DNA of 64,000 nt from Heterobilharzia americana (GCA_944470555.2 OX104127.1:162043276-162107275), one strand, 5' to 3'; numbered from the stretch's first letter, positions 37,343 to 49,019 are shown. The notes: generated by a model not told the origin, from the sequence alone. Numbers and translations are program-made.

Positions 37343-38150
37343 ACACAAACTTGAAGATCTACAGGCAAAATCCAATAAGCTGACAGAAGAAGCAGCGAAT
37401 ACGGGACTTCAAGTTAACCTAAAGAAGATAGGGATGATGGAGAGACCCAAACAACACCATCATCAACAAACTCCAATCACCATCAACTCGAAAAACCTAA
37501 ATGAAGTAGCCTCTTTGACGTATCTAGGCAGCAACGTTTCAATTGCAGGCGGCACAGATGAGTACATCAATGCCAGCGAGGATCGGAAAATGAAGACTGG
37601 TGTTCATTAACCTGAAACTAGTATTGAGATCTTCTTCCTTCGGCATTAAGCGGGAACAACAACCGGTTTTTCAACACCATTTCAGTCAAGCCAGTACTTC
37701 TGTATGGTTCAGAAACTTGGCGAGTCACGAAATACATTTCCAACAAAATACAGATATTCCTCAATAACTGCCTACGCCGGCTCGTTACTGAAGATCAGAT
37801 GGTCAGAAAGAATAAGCACAAAGGAACTCAGGCCTGGTAAACAACCAACCAACCAAGAACCTATCGCTGAAGAAATCTGCAGAAGGAAGTGGAAATGGAC
37901 TGGGCATGCACTGAGAAAATTATTCAGTGACATCACTCACCAGACCAGGCCATGGTGTCGAGTGGAACTTGAATGGGAAACGACGAGTTGGGCATCGGAG
38001 GCGAGGGTGAGATAGAGGAGATGGTGTGAGGAAAAATTGAGATCTTGTAGGCCATCGTGGAGCCAGGTTGAAAAGATTGCAGAGAAGAGAGTGAAATGGC
38101 GACGTGTTAGTGAAGCCGTATGTTTCACTAGAAACCCAACGGACAAATTA
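37343..38150 (+). mobile_element. RTE-type LINE 3' fragment
   Basis: It begins just after the FADD box, at the equivalent of HKLEDLQAK, and runs to the 3' end (LETQRTNYV near 38,145). The piece at 37,704-38,015 carries PTNQEPIAEEICRRKWKW and GHALRK, the conserved C-terminal WxGHxLR block. It differs from the neighbouring inverted fragment, so it is a separate copy. Confidence 0.75.
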
Positions 38151-38468
38151 TGTAATAATATAATTCCAGAGTTCCAACGGGCCTGAAATCTGGATCAGGC
38201 ATAGCTTCCTATCAATTAGCCCAAACCAATTAACAAAATGAAAGCACTGTTGTTAACTATCGACTAACTTAGCTAACACGTGAGAGTAAAAGTAGTTGTG
38301 TGAAAAATTATGAAACTGTAACAGAACTTAATCAGTACATATAGACTTAACTGACCTTAAAGTATGATTTTCAGTCATATGATAATTTGATACACCAATA
38401 GACAGTGAATTTATGTACTAGTAGAAAATATCATTTCCATACGAACTTAGTTATCAATTAGTGCACAA

Positions 38469-38471
<3 letters not shown>

Positions 38472-38533
<62 letters not shown>
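38472..38533. repeat. (TA)n microsatellite
   Basis: About 62 bases of TA dinucleotides, 86 bp upstream of a small secreted-protein candidate. Confidence 0.95.
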
Positions 38534-38536
<3 letters not shown>

Positions 38537-38618
38537 CAACCAATCATTATTTGTGTAAATTAAACCGCAAATCATGCTGTTTAGTTAAGAAAAAGATGAA
38601 GACCCAGTATAAACAAAT

Positions 38619-38897
38619 ATGTTAATACTGAATTTTATACAGTTTTCATTTTTTCTTTTAATATTAATGGAAGTTACTGGAGATTTTTTAACTAGTTCTA
38701 CATTTATTCGTGATGAAACTACAGAACAACCAAGTGGACCAGCACCAACACCAGCTGAAAAAACATTAACAAGAATTATCTTTACAATAAATGATGAAAA
38801 TTTAGTTTCTCTTCAAAATTCTATTGAAAAGTGTAGATTAACAATAATGGATCTATTAAATATTCTTGAAAATCTAGAACCATGTTGGTCAAAATGA
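38619..38897 (+). CDS. Candidate small secreted protein, 92 aa, unknown family
   Basis: I do not recognise this protein. It begins with a convincing signal peptide: MLILNF, a hydrophobic core to about residue 17, and a likely cleavage near VTG-D at residues 20-22. A Ser/Thr/Pro-rich stretch follows (residues 24-48, including QPSGPAPTPAEK), then an amphipathic helical C-terminus with two Cys (CRLTIMDLLNILENLEPCW). It is a single uninterrupted frame in non-repeat DNA between two RTE fragments, with an AATAAA at 39,093-39,098 about 200 bases after the stop. Size and layout resemble secreted or micro-exon-type schistosome products, but that is only a resemblance. It could be one exon of a longer gene or a chance frame. 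Confidence 0.5.
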   Translation: MLILNFIQFSFFLLILMEVTGDFLTSSTFIRDETTEQPSGPAPTPAEKTLTRIIFTINDENLVSLQNSIEKCRLTIMDLLNILENLEPCWSK

Positions 38898-39092
38898 AAT
38901 ATTATTTGTTTATTCTATTAATCTGGTTAGTTTGATGTAGAAGAGATGATAAAGGTATCCATTCTGATACTCATCATATAAATGAACCCATATGTAGTCT
39001 TTCATTAACGTTTTTTAATCTTTCAACTTTCCTACATTTCTTTAAAACATGTATTTAAACAAAATCAACTTATTTATTTCTACACTAGTAAT

Positions 39093-39098
39093 AATAAA
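39093..39098 (+). terminator. Candidate poly(A) signal for the small secreted ORF
   Basis: AATAAA about 196 bases downstream of the stop at 38,897. It is in an A/T-rich context, so chance occurrence is possible. Confidence 0.35.
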
Positions 39099-39127
39099 CC
39101 ATTGTATTCTGAAAATGAATATTGTAA

Positions 39128-39131
<4 letters not shown>

Positions 39132-39168
<37 letters not shown>
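39132..39168. repeat. (TTA)n microsatellite, probable RTE tail
   Basis: About 12 TTA units. It abuts the 3' end of the minus-strand RTE fragment that follows, so it reads as a (TAA)n tail. Confidence 0.9.
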
Positions 39169-39169
<1 letters not shown>

Positions 39170-39640
39170 GTCCCTTGGGTTCCTAGTGGAACATAGGGCT
39201 TCACTAGCACGTCTCCAGTACACTCTGTTCTCTGAAATCTTTTGAACCTGGTTCCACGATAGCCCAGAAGCTCTCATTTCCTCCTCGCACGACCTCCTCC
39301 ATGTCACCCTCACCTCAGACACCCAACTCGTCGCTTCCCATCTAGGTTCCACTCGAGCAACTGGCCTGACGCCTGATGTCCTCGGTCGGCCTTCTCAGTG
39401 CATGGCCAATCCATCTCCACTTCCTCCTGCATATTTGTTGGGTGATAGGTTCTGGTTGGTTCGTTCCAAGAGTTCCTTGTTGCTTATTCTTTCTGGCAAT
39501 CCATCTGATCTTCAGTAGCGAGCCAGTGTAGGCAGTTGTTGATGAATGTCTGTAGTTTATTGGAAATGCCTTTCGTAACGCGCCAAGTCTCTGAACCATA
39601 CAGAAGCACTGACTTGACGTTGGTGTTGAAGAATATTGTA
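39169..39640 (-). mobile_element. RTE-type LINE 3' fragment
   Basis: Minus-strand pieces include FNTNVKSVLLYGSETWRV (near 39,590-39,640), ICRRKWRWIGHALRRP and the terminal block ending LCSTRNPRD. The 5' side is truncated at about 39,640. The (TAA)n tail is at 39,132-39,168. Confidence 0.85.
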
Positions 39641-39948
39641 ATTAAGGTATATATATTATTTAAACTAGACTCATTTATCACTGTTACATCATATAGTATT
39701 CAATCAAACATTTGACTTGTTTGTGGATGATGAAAAAGTATATGAAAAGTTAATTTACGTTCATCAAACATTTCATATGTAATAGAGTTTTTATAGATGA
39801 TGATCAATGTTCAGTTTCAGTTTGTTACTCTATCCGATCAGGTGTTTTGTTTAAATAACAACAAAAACAGAGAATTAATGGTTGAGATTACAATGAATTT
39901 AATTCTTTTGTAAAATGACATAAATTATTAGAATTCCTTATTGTATAC

Positions 39949-40644
39949 TGTAGCGGCCAGTATCCAATAATCTTGGCCTGAACGCGGGAAATAGCTAGGC
40001 GGTGCCAACTGACGTGAATCTGACTAGTTCCTGCGTTCTACTGTATAGCTTCCTAACTTCCGCGAGTGACGCACAGTCAAAGGTTGGGTCAAAATATCAA
40101 AACACGGTTTGTAGTAATTCAATGGTAGATTCGTAACAAAATCTGTGGTACTATCAAAGCAACAATAAGTTATGTCAAAATTACAAGAATACCTCAACAG
40201 TGCCGTTGGGTAACTATACAGTCCAAAACGTTCTCGGATATAAATACGTACTACACGGTAAAAACTGGATAAACAAATACGACTGTTGAGTACCTGTCGG
40301 TCAATAGGAATATTCCCGACAAAAGGGATCAAAACTCTGCCTACAGGAATCAAATCAACAAACAAACGTTCCCAGTAGACAGTCAAAAGACAAACAGCCA
40401 AATCACTGCACAGCCGTAAGTTGAACGAAAACAAAATGTCGGGCGCAGTAAAACAAAATCACCTTATCAACAGTCCAGCGTCACATAATAGGAAAGTGAA
40501 ACACTCATAATAAGTCTCAAACATACAAAGGCAAATATCGAGTGTAAAGTCAAATAAGACAGTCGAACAAGCAAATAACACTACACCGGCTAGGGTGAAA
40601 GGTACACCATCCATAACGAGGGTAAAAATGTTAAATAAGTGTCA
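39949..40644. repeat. Candidate solo LTR
   Basis: The 696-bp segment begins TGTAGCGGCC and ends AAGTGTCA, and is flanked on both sides by ATAC (39,945-39,948 and 40,645-40,648), matching TG...CA termini with a 4-bp target duplication. It is less AT-rich than its surroundings. An open frame of 136 codons inside it (40,024-40,434, minus) has no domain. A 4-bp match can occur by chance, and there is no second copy in the window to confirm the ends. Confidence 0.35.
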
Positions 40645-41290
40645 ATACAATCAAATAAGGGTGATCGGGAGGGATTTTCAGATCATTTTTCCTTTACATA
40701 TACATTATGTATATTTTTAACACTATATCTTTAAGTATAAACTTTACAACTATTATCTTGTTATGTAGAAATTTAAAAGCAACGGTTAGGATATTTTATG
40801 ACTACTGTAATATGCATAAAAGGCTGTCTAATTGAATCACTATATATAAAAAAGATCTCTTAGAAACAATCTACTCCACTCTGTATGTTGATAAACCTTA
40901 TAATTTTATTATATAATATGATAAATAAAAAACTGACATATCTATTTCGAGATGAGATGAACATAGATTGTAATAGTCATTTACATTATAGATGGAAAAG
41001 AATACCATATGACTTTATAACAAGGTTATCAACTTCAAAATAATTAGTTAGTCAATCAATTGGTGTTTCACTTACCTATTGTTTTCATGTCAAGCCAATA
41101 ATATACAAAAGTGATGTGGATTTTGTTGTAAATCCATTTATAGGAAAACTGTTCAATCAGTGGTTGAGATTATTCAAGATGTCTGGTGAGACTTATCTAC
41201 GAGTGTCACTTTATGTTTCGGGGTCGGCGATTCAATGCAGAATAGAGTATTACAATAAAAATATTTACCAGGTGATGTTCTGATTTATTA
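40645..41290. other. Unassigned AT-rich DNA
   Basis: Nothing recognised. Confidence 0.5.
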
Positions 41291-41296
41291 TTTGTT

Positions 41297-42145
41297 CCTG
41301 GTTTCCTAGTGGAACACAGGGCTTCAGTAGGACGTCGCCATTTCACTCTCTTCTCCGAAGTCCTTCCAACCTGGATCCATCAATGCCAACAAGCTCTTAT
41401 TTCTACCTCACACCATCTCCTCCATCTCACCCTCGCCTCGAACGACCAACTCGTCGTTTCCCACTCAAGTTCTACTCGACACCATGGCCTGGTCTAGTGC
41501 GTGATGTCACCGAATGGTTTTCTCAGTGTATTCTCAATCCAATCCAATCCAATTCATCTCCACTTTCTTCTTCTTCTGCATATGTGTTGGGTGATGGGTT
41601 CTTGGTTGGTTCGTTGTCAGGTCAGAGTGAGTTCCTTGTTGGGTGTTCTTTCTGACCATCTGATCTACATCTTCACTATGGAGTGAGTGAAGGTAGAAGC
41701 TGTTCATATATGTCTGCAGTCTATTGGAAAGGCTTTCCATAACATGCTAAGTCTGTCAACCATCACATGGAAGCACTGACTGACTTGACTGAATTAGTGT
41801 TGAAAATCCGGATGTTGTTCACGCATTACGCTAAGTGCAGTGTAGTGCAGTAGATCCCCACACTGATTTCAGATTAATTCAGGAAGGTCTGTCTTGGTGT
41901 CTTTCACATCCTGGCTGGCTTTGACATCCTCATCTTTGTGTGTGTGGCCTGTAGTTGAAACGATGCTGTCTAGGTTGATGGGTAGGTCAAAGAGACTACT
42001 TCATTTGGACTTCTTCTATTCATGGTGATCGCTGCTTGTTGTTTTTGGGTATCTCATCACATCTCTCTTATCTGCGTTCATCTGAAGTCACATCTTCCCT
42101 GCCACTTCTGATGAATTGTTGGCTTTCATCTGTAGACCCAGATGA
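41297..42145 (-). mobile_element. RTE-type LINE 3' fragment
   Basis: Minus-strand 3' part of the same family. The LE(V)VS/GDITH-type terminal region is at 41,300-41,520, the NQPRTHHPTHMQKKKKVEM stretch is at about 41,550-41,610, and further upstream blocks run to about 42,145. Many stops. It is close in sequence to the fragment at 42,540-42,905, which lies in the opposite orientation. Confidence 0.75.
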
Positions 42146-42539
42146 TGTTGATGACGATTTGTTGCCGGTAGTTAAAAAACTTTTAGTCATTTATGGGTAG
42201 TTTGTGCTTCATTGCTTGTCAATGTCGAGAAAGAAATATGACAGATTTAAAAGCATAGTGCTTAGCAAGTTTGATTTAGTCAATTCATAGTTTGATGAAG
42301 CGTTAGTTCTTTCATTGGACCGATACCTTTTCTTTTGTTAACAATCACACATGTACAACATATTCACTAAAGATATCTAGCTGTTAATAAGTTTGAAATA
42401 TGATGAATACAGATAGTCGTATAGTGTGAAATTGAATAAAAATAACCCTGCCAAACACATGGACTTATCAACAGAGAATCTTATACTGAACAGCCTAAGT
42501 TAAAGTTGCTAAACTTCACAATGATACACAATGACGAAA

Positions 42540-42905
42540 TGGATCGAAAAAGATGGCCAGAAAGAATAAGCAACAAGGAACTCACTCTGACCTGACAACG
42601 AACCAACCAAGAATCCACAACCCAACAAATATGCAGAAGAAGAAGAAAGTGGAAATGGATTGGATTGGATTGGGAATACACTGAGAAAACCATTCGGTGA
42701 CATCACGCACTAGACCAGGCCATGGTGTCGAGTAGAACTTGATGTGAAACGACGAGTTGGTCGTTCGAGGCGAGGGTGAGATGGAGGAGATGGTGGAGGT
42801 AGAAATAAGAGCTTGCTGGCATTGATGGATCCAGGTTGGAAGGACTTCGGAGAAGAGAGTGAAATGGCTGAAGCTTTATGTTTGACTAGGAACTCAGGAG
42901 ACAAA
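42540..42905 (+). mobile_element. RTE-type LINE 3' fragment, short
   Basis: The last 365 bases of an RTE copy, ending at the TRNSGDK-like terminus and followed by a degenerate (TAA)n tail. With the preceding fragment it forms a tail-out inverted pair. Confidence 0.75.
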
Positions 42906-43755
42906 TAATAACAATAAAAATAATAGTAATATAGGTATTTGAGATGAAGGCTAGTAAGCGTTTAAAAAACGTTTATTACGTTAAGAAGTTAATACATTCA
43001 CTGTATTGTAAGCGATTCCGCACCATATCATTTATAGTCTCCGAATATCAATTGCCAATAACTCAATCATAATGATCCAAGTGGTCAACACCTATCTTCA
43101 AGGTTCACACCTGTAATCAAAGACTGTATTATCAATAAAGCCTTATGGTTTAGATACCCTAACATATTTTCAAAGCTAGTCCCTTTTTTGACTACAATCT
43201 CATAAGTAGGTAGGTGGTGGATAGACATATGTAAAACATATCCCCTTAGATCCACTTCTTTGTTGATTGACTTAGCTTCCTTGCATAGTACTCTGCACTT
43301 ATCCTAAAAAGTGCTTACTTAGTGGTCCCATTGCACATACAAGAAGGAGAAATCTATACAGTGATTTTGAATAAGCTTAATCGAAGCAAATATTCACGAT
43401 TGATGAATTGTTTAGCATTTCCAAGCTTGACTTATGAGATAAGTATCAATACCTTTGGCTCTACGAAGTATGAAAAAACAATAGCGTTAAGTTTAGAATA
43501 TGGTTTGACTAATTTCTGCAAACAAATGACAAACAGTTACAATCAATCTTAAACTGCCTATACCTTACTTTGTTATAAAGAAGAATTTTAGGATTAGGTT
43601 AGTTATTGTGCATGTATTGCCTAATTTTCGTTAACTGGAAGTTGTATCTTTCAGAATTCTTTTGAAGGAAGAATATGATGAAACATTAGTCCCGTTTTCT
43701 ATATTACACTGAGGACGCCTTATAGTGCTAAGAAGCTACATAAAAGTAGCTGACT
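42906..43755. other. Unassigned DNA with one 76-codon open frame
   Basis: The frame at 43,322-43,552 is open without stops but starts at GTG, has no motif and no clear splice sites. It is not called as a gene. Confidence 0.4.
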
Positions 43756-43757
43756 AA

Positions 43758-43760
43758 TAG

Positions 43761-43829
<69 letters not shown>

Positions 43830-43830
43830 T
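43758..43830. repeat. (ACT)n-(AAT)n trinucleotide microsatellite
   Basis: About 12 ACT units pass directly into about 11 AAT units, a compound repeat. Confidence 0.95.
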
Positions 43831-44090
43831 GATAATAATAATAGCTCCATTCCAAACAGTATGTTGACGGAGTATGAAATTCTCAGCATGTAGTGCTTCG
43901 AAAAATTCACTCCTTGAAAATATTTTCAAACAAAATGATTCTTACATCTAAATAAATTTCCTAATAACAGAAAAAATAAACTTTGGCTGATGACCAATCA
44001 CGTTGAAGTATGCGCTAGCCAATTAGAATGAGGTGTTCGAAGAAAATCCTAATTATGAAGAAAAACGATATTTTATTTACTATTTATAAT

Positions 44091-44355
44091 TCCAAGTTGT
44101 TATTCATCGTAGACTGACTGACATCAGTTGAGGAACAAAGGAAACCTGGGAGCACTGGACAGCTGTTTCGCCCAACTAGTTTGGGACTCCTCAGCAGTGC
44201 GCACCCACGACCCCCGCCAGGGATCGAACCGGCGACCTTCAGGTTCCGCGGCCAGCGCGTTGCTATTGAGCCGCTGGGTTAGAATCCGACTAATGTCAGT
44301 CTACGATGAATAACAACTTGGAATATTTCCAAATCTCCACAACTCCCTCAAAATT
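44091..44355 (-). repeat. tRNA-derived SINE with terminal inverted repeat
   Basis: The ends, TCCAAGTTGTTATTCATCG at 44,091 and its complement ending at 44,322, pair over about 31 bases. Between them the minus strand shows a B-box (RC of GGGATCGAACC, about 44,219) and an A-box-like CCAGCGGCTCAATAGCAAC (about 44,255-44,275). The tail (AAATCTCCACAACTCC) continues to about 44,355. Confidence 0.7.
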
Positions 44356-45076
44356 ACTATTTCTAAATTTGTTTGTATGTTTCCATATGAAACCTTATCA
44401 ATGTTCATTCACAAACATGTTGAAGGTTTCAGGAACATTCGAAGGTGACTGCATATATTTTTAATGTTGTTTGTGCGCACTCCAGTTGTTGGACCAAGTA
44501 AGTGGTTTTTGATGAGGTCAACCCAGTCCACATAACAACATGTGAAATTTCCAAGTATCTGTATATATTGTAATACCCAATTTTACCCACTTTTCGGTAT
44601 CTGATAGGATAAATCCATCCTATCTACCCTTCATCCACCGAAAATGTTCTCCCTTCATATTTTAAGCCTACATACTAAGAATCTACGATTTGTACCTAAC
44701 TTCCTAGTTCCATTTAATCTATCTTTCTGGGTTATATTTACCTTCGGTGCGTTAGATATGCAGTCCATTACGACACTATATTCACTGTTTAGACTCCTCA
44801 TAAACATTACGTCTCTTCTCAAATGATCGGCAATGTAGTTTTTTATCATAACTCATCAAAAGCTTACACAGCCTCAACAACACGCAAGTGAACGTAGCGA
44901 ATGACCTGGAATGAGGCATTTACAAACTGAATGACCATCCTCAAGGTTTCCTATCAATACAGTTTAATACTACCAACAACAGCATTAAAGGTAATCATGT
45001 GAAGTAGCTATATAGCTTTCGATTAGTGTCCAGTCAAAAAGGCAGAATGAACACTAAACGGAACATTAGTTTAGTG

Positions 45077-45364
45077 ATGAGTATATGCAAACAGTATTAG
45101 TTCCAGATGAACTTCAACGTGATTTGGATAACGTGAGTAGTATGTCACCTCCGTTTCACCAGAATATTATAAGCTTTATCTTAACCAATAAGCACCAACT
45201 GAACATACGTCAATTGTAGGTCGGTAAACCAAATGACAAAATGCACAGGATTCGAAAAGATGCGATCAATCGATTTTTTGTTGTTGCATGTAATATAAAC
45301 AAAATTAGTTCTAATGTTACTGTGATATTGTTAAACATGGTGTTTTTCAATAGACTTGAATAAA
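45077..45364 (-). repeat. LTR-like direct repeat, left copy (interrupted)
   Basis: It matches 49,020-49,250, sharing ATTTGGATAACGTGAGTAG and ATGCACAGGATTCGAAAAGA. After the SINE insertion the match resumes at about 45,881 (TTGAATAAAGTTATATGGG versus TTGAATACAGTTACATAGTG). Confidence 0.6.
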
Positions 45365-45879
45365 TTTTGAGGGGGTTGTGGAGATTTGGAAATATTTCAA
45401 GTTGTTATTCATCGTAGACTGACTGACATCAGTTGGAGGAACAAAGGAAACCTGGGAACACTGGACAGCTGTTTCGTCCTAGTATGAGACTCCTCAGCAG
45501 TGCGCACTCACGACCCCACCAGCAGGGATCGAACCCGCGACTTTCAGGTTCCGCGACCAGCGCGTTACCATTGAGCCACTGGGTCAGAATCCAATGCTCC
45601 ATATTTCCAACTTCTGTTAGCTCACGATATAGCGCAAACCGCCACCCAATGTCATCGTTGAGTATTTGTCCTCACGGCCATCAGGCTTTGACTCCACCGG
45701 TCACGACTTGTCATTGGAACTCGGGAATACTTCTCGAAGCTAGTCACCAACGAGCACTAGTTCAATTAAATTTTGAGGGGGTTGTGGAGATTTGGAAATA
45801 TTTCAAGTTGTTATTCATCGAAGACTGACATCATTTGTTCCTCCAACTGATATCAGTCTTCGATGAATAACAACTTGAA
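45365..45879 (-). repeat. tRNA-SINE compound inserted into the LTR, with 13-bp target duplication
   Basis: AGACTTGAATAAA occurs at 45,352-45,364 and again at 45,880-45,892, bracketing the insert. The insert begins TTTTGAGGGGGTTGTGG, holds a tRNA-like section (B-box, RC of GGGATCGAACC, about 45,527), repeats its own start at about 45,771, and ends in a hairpin of about 30 bp (TTCATCGAAGACTGA with its complement). Confidence 0.75.
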
Positions 45880-46284
45880 AGACTTGAATAAAGTTATATG
45901 GGGTATACAACATGATTCTACCACTAGAACGCTGAAATATGAAATAAGCTATTTAAGCATTTGAAAAGTGTTTTTAGAAAAATAAGTACTCTTGATAAGA
46001 GTAACGATGGTTGTACGTTCAGCAATAATATACCAGGATGTGATAACTAGTAAATGTTAAATTTGATTACTGAGTTATGAAACTGTTGTAGTTAGTAATC
46101 ATGAAAACAAATGATAGAATATGCAAAAACGAGAAGTAACCGAGGCTCCTCAGGCCTTAAATGAAAACAGTATGTCAAGGGTGGTAAATGAATAAATGTG
46201 AGTATGTATTAATAGTGTGTAATCTGTGTAGATTAAACTTGTATTCAATGCGATGCAGAAAATATAGTCTCAATGAAAGGATAA

Positions 46285-47621
46285 TCAAATCATGATTACT
46301 CGTATGCAACATTTTGACCAGTGAACTCTTCTACCTGATTTAGTAACTCTTTCACGTTTCTCTGTAGGATTTTCAGTTGTTTCAGTTTCTATGGATATGA
46401 TGTCGTTTCTAGTTGTTTCTGTATGATCATCGATGAAGGCAGACTTTACTCTGTCGATGCTAAGAGAATATGCTTTTTTGAACGTTTTCATTGTAACAAC
46501 TTTAGCACTTCTACTTAAAACTTTGTATATACCATCATAAGCTGGTTGTAGTGGTCGCTGGACACCATCTTTTCTGACAAAAACGTGGGTACAGTTGTTT
46601 GGCTGGGATGAGACATGTGACGTTCACTGTGAGAGTGGGAGTGATATTTTCAACTCGTGCATATGCTTTTTCAGTAGTTGCACGTAATTAATCATATCGA
46701 GTGGAACCTGGTTGTCTGTGGTGAAAAATTCTCCCGATCATCATAATGTTATCCTGTAGAATAACTCTGAAGGACAGCAACGAATATCTTTCTTTAAAGT
46801 CGAAGGGAGTTTGGTAGACCAGTTTTTGTCAGTTACAGCAGCAGGAAGTTCTACTTTAAGTTATCTGTGTAAGCATTCTATCTTACCGTTAGAAATAGAC
46901 TGGTATCCTGTTGTGAGTATGCATACGGTAACAAACAAGTCAGTGAATTATTGGAACAAGCAACTTTCAAACTGTGCACCTCAATTAGTTGTGATGACCG
47001 AAGGGACACCAAGATTGGATATGCAATGGGTCACTAATGCTTAGCAACCATTTTGACTGAAATATCTGGTAGTAGTACAGCAACAGACCAGCGAGTAAAT
47101 CGATCGATACATGGACGTAGGTAGTTGAAACCGTTGGAAGTAAGCAGTGGTTTAACTATATCTACATCAATATGCCTTAATCTGGCTGGTGGAATCGGAA
47201 ACTGACAGATGGAGCGTTGATGTGATGATTCACTTTTTCTTTTTGACATGTAAGACGTTCGTATTCACCATTTTACATCAAGATTTATATTTGACCACAC
47301 CAATCTCCTATTTATCAGCTTCATAGTGGCATTGATCCCAGGGTGCGATAAGTAATGCAGTTTGTCAAATATGATGCGTCTTATTGCTTTAAGAAGGAAT
47401 GGACGAAGTTTTTCAGTGGATGTATCACATCTGACTCTGACGGTATTAAATTGAATTTCAGGGAAAACTAAAGAAGTCGTTGTCGAAGACACTAACTTCT
47501 CCAATTTCAAATCATCTTTCTGTAGCTGAGATAAGCGTCGGTAATGAATGTCTGGATAACAATGCATCAGCAACTTCATTCTTGGTACCTTTCGTGTGTT
47601 GAATATCAGAAGTGATTGCAT
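46285..47621 (-). pseudogene. Gypsy integrase relic
   Basis: Minus-strand segments carry the zinc-binding N-terminal region (LHYLSHPGINATMKLI, near 47,330) and the core start (PPARLRHIDVDIVKP, with the first catalytic Asp equivalent, near 47,170-47,210). They end in a basic C-terminal tail (TKSGRRVHWSKC, about 46,310-46,345) of the kind that closes Pol in this group. The stretch between 46,500 and 47,030 is full of stops. No other function applies. Confidence 0.7.
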
Positions 47622-47823
47622 TAGTAACTGCTAACTTCATGGATGTTGAGTCAGTGACCATACCAATAAAGCAGTTTGTACTATTTGAATTAATCAGTGT
47701 GTGTCTCTTCAGATCGACTAACAGGTCATACTGGCATTGAAAATCAATTCTAGTGATCGGTTGTCGCATATCTGTCAGTATAAATGACCAAGAGCAGGTA
47801 TCGAGGCCAAAATCCACTATCAT
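47512..47823 (-). pseudogene. Fused protease tail and RNase H tail (RT deleted between them)
   Basis: One 103-codon frame contains the end of the protease/linker (WSFILTDMRQPI, IDFQCQYDLLVD). About 65 codons later it has IQHTKGTKNEVADAL, the very end of RNase H. In intact elements roughly 500 or more residues of RT and RNase H lie between these, so an internal deletion has joined them in frame. Confidence 0.65.
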
Positions 47824-47899
47824 GGCTTTTATCCATAAGTAACAATACTGGATTTATTTACGGCTACAGAGATAAAGCAGGATTAGGACGCTGACGTTC

Positions 47900-48154
47900 T
47901 TAGTCGTTAGGAGGAATGACGTTCACTTCGACTCCTGTGTTCACAAGAAACCTAATGCTAGTGTTTCTGTCTGTTACATAGAACGAACGACGGTTGGATT
48001 TGTCAGTGCCGATAACACAAGTTGTCACAGATTGCTGGCTTGTCCGTTTTCTGAAAAAGGGTTTGTCTAAATGCTTGAAGTTGCATGGTAATAGACAATG
48101 GTGTGCGCGATTACCATATTTTTTATGATACCAACAGATATCTATGGTATCCAT
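47900..48154 (-). pseudogene. Gypsy nucleocapsid CHCC motif and protease with Asp-to-Asn change
   Basis: The CHCC knuckle is at 48,083-48,136 (CWYH...CLLPC). The aspartic protease motif follows as FLVNTGVEVNVIPP near 47,915-47,950. The catalytic D of DTG is N here, so the enzyme would be inactive. Confidence 0.75.
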
Positions 48155-48181
48155 TAGTTAACCAGGTATATGCGATCTGTG

Positions 48182-48880
48182 TCAACGTGACGAACTTCTG
48201 CTGCGACTTGTTATTGATGATAACTTCTGATCAGTTATGAGTCTGACTGTTTCTTCTAATCCCTGCATTCTGACTTGAGGGTCATTTTCCTGCGTAGTGA
48301 AAGCAGCAGTGCAAGGAGTAGTTCTTTTGTGCATTCGATCTGCGATTGCAGCAAGTCTGTCAGTGTCAATATTATTGTTGCCAAATGCTACCACCTGTTG
48401 AATAGTTGCTAGCAGACGTCGTGACCATATCTGGTACAAAAGTCTCTTATGTATATCATAACCTGCAACTAAGGACTGTATGTGTCTTAATCATTGTGCG
48501 GGAGTTTTATCTCTCAGTTCCACGTTGCTAAACAGGTGGTCCAATGATGGCCTGTCAGACAATGATGTACATCGGATGACTGAGTGCTTAAGACTGTCAT
48601 TTGGATACTCAGTACCTGGTTGTACAATGTGCTGGCGTACTTGATGGGCAATGTCATCTAGTAGGATGGTGTTAAGAAGACAGAATTTTACATTCTGTCA
48701 AGTGATCTTGTTTGCAGTGAAGTAGTTTGTTAATCTAGTAAGCCATAAATGAGGATCTCTGGAAGTGAATTATGGGACATTAAGAGATAATGCACTGATG
48801 GATCCCACTTCTAAATTAACATTGTTACTAGGCACGATACGAACCGTGGAAATGCAAAGTAAAACCGAACATCTGAACAA
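48182..48880 (-). pseudogene. Gypsy Gag relic
   Basis: The open piece at 48,182-48,439 includes IWSRRLLATIQQVVAF and DTDRLAAIADRM, typical of the Gag capsid C-terminus in this group. Preceding codons to about 48,880 are in shifting frames but keep segments like CTSLSDRPSLDHLF and VELRDKTPAQ. Confidence 0.6.
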
Positions 48881-49019
48881 GATGTAAATGACAGGAGATT
48901 GTTAACCAAAAAATAGCTAGTCTGACTGGAATGACAGTTTGTGAAATGAGTTGAAAATATGCTATCTACTCGATAAGAGATACTCGATTTCTTTAATCAA
49001 ATGTTTGGCTCACCACTTT

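Noticed and set aside
40024..40434. 136-codon minus-strand open frame
   Set aside because: No domain, no signal peptide and no splice context. It lies in a compositionally distinct segment that may be an LTR.
43322..43552. 76-codon open frame as a possible exon
   Set aside because: No ATG, no recognisable motif, and no convincing splice sites at its edges.
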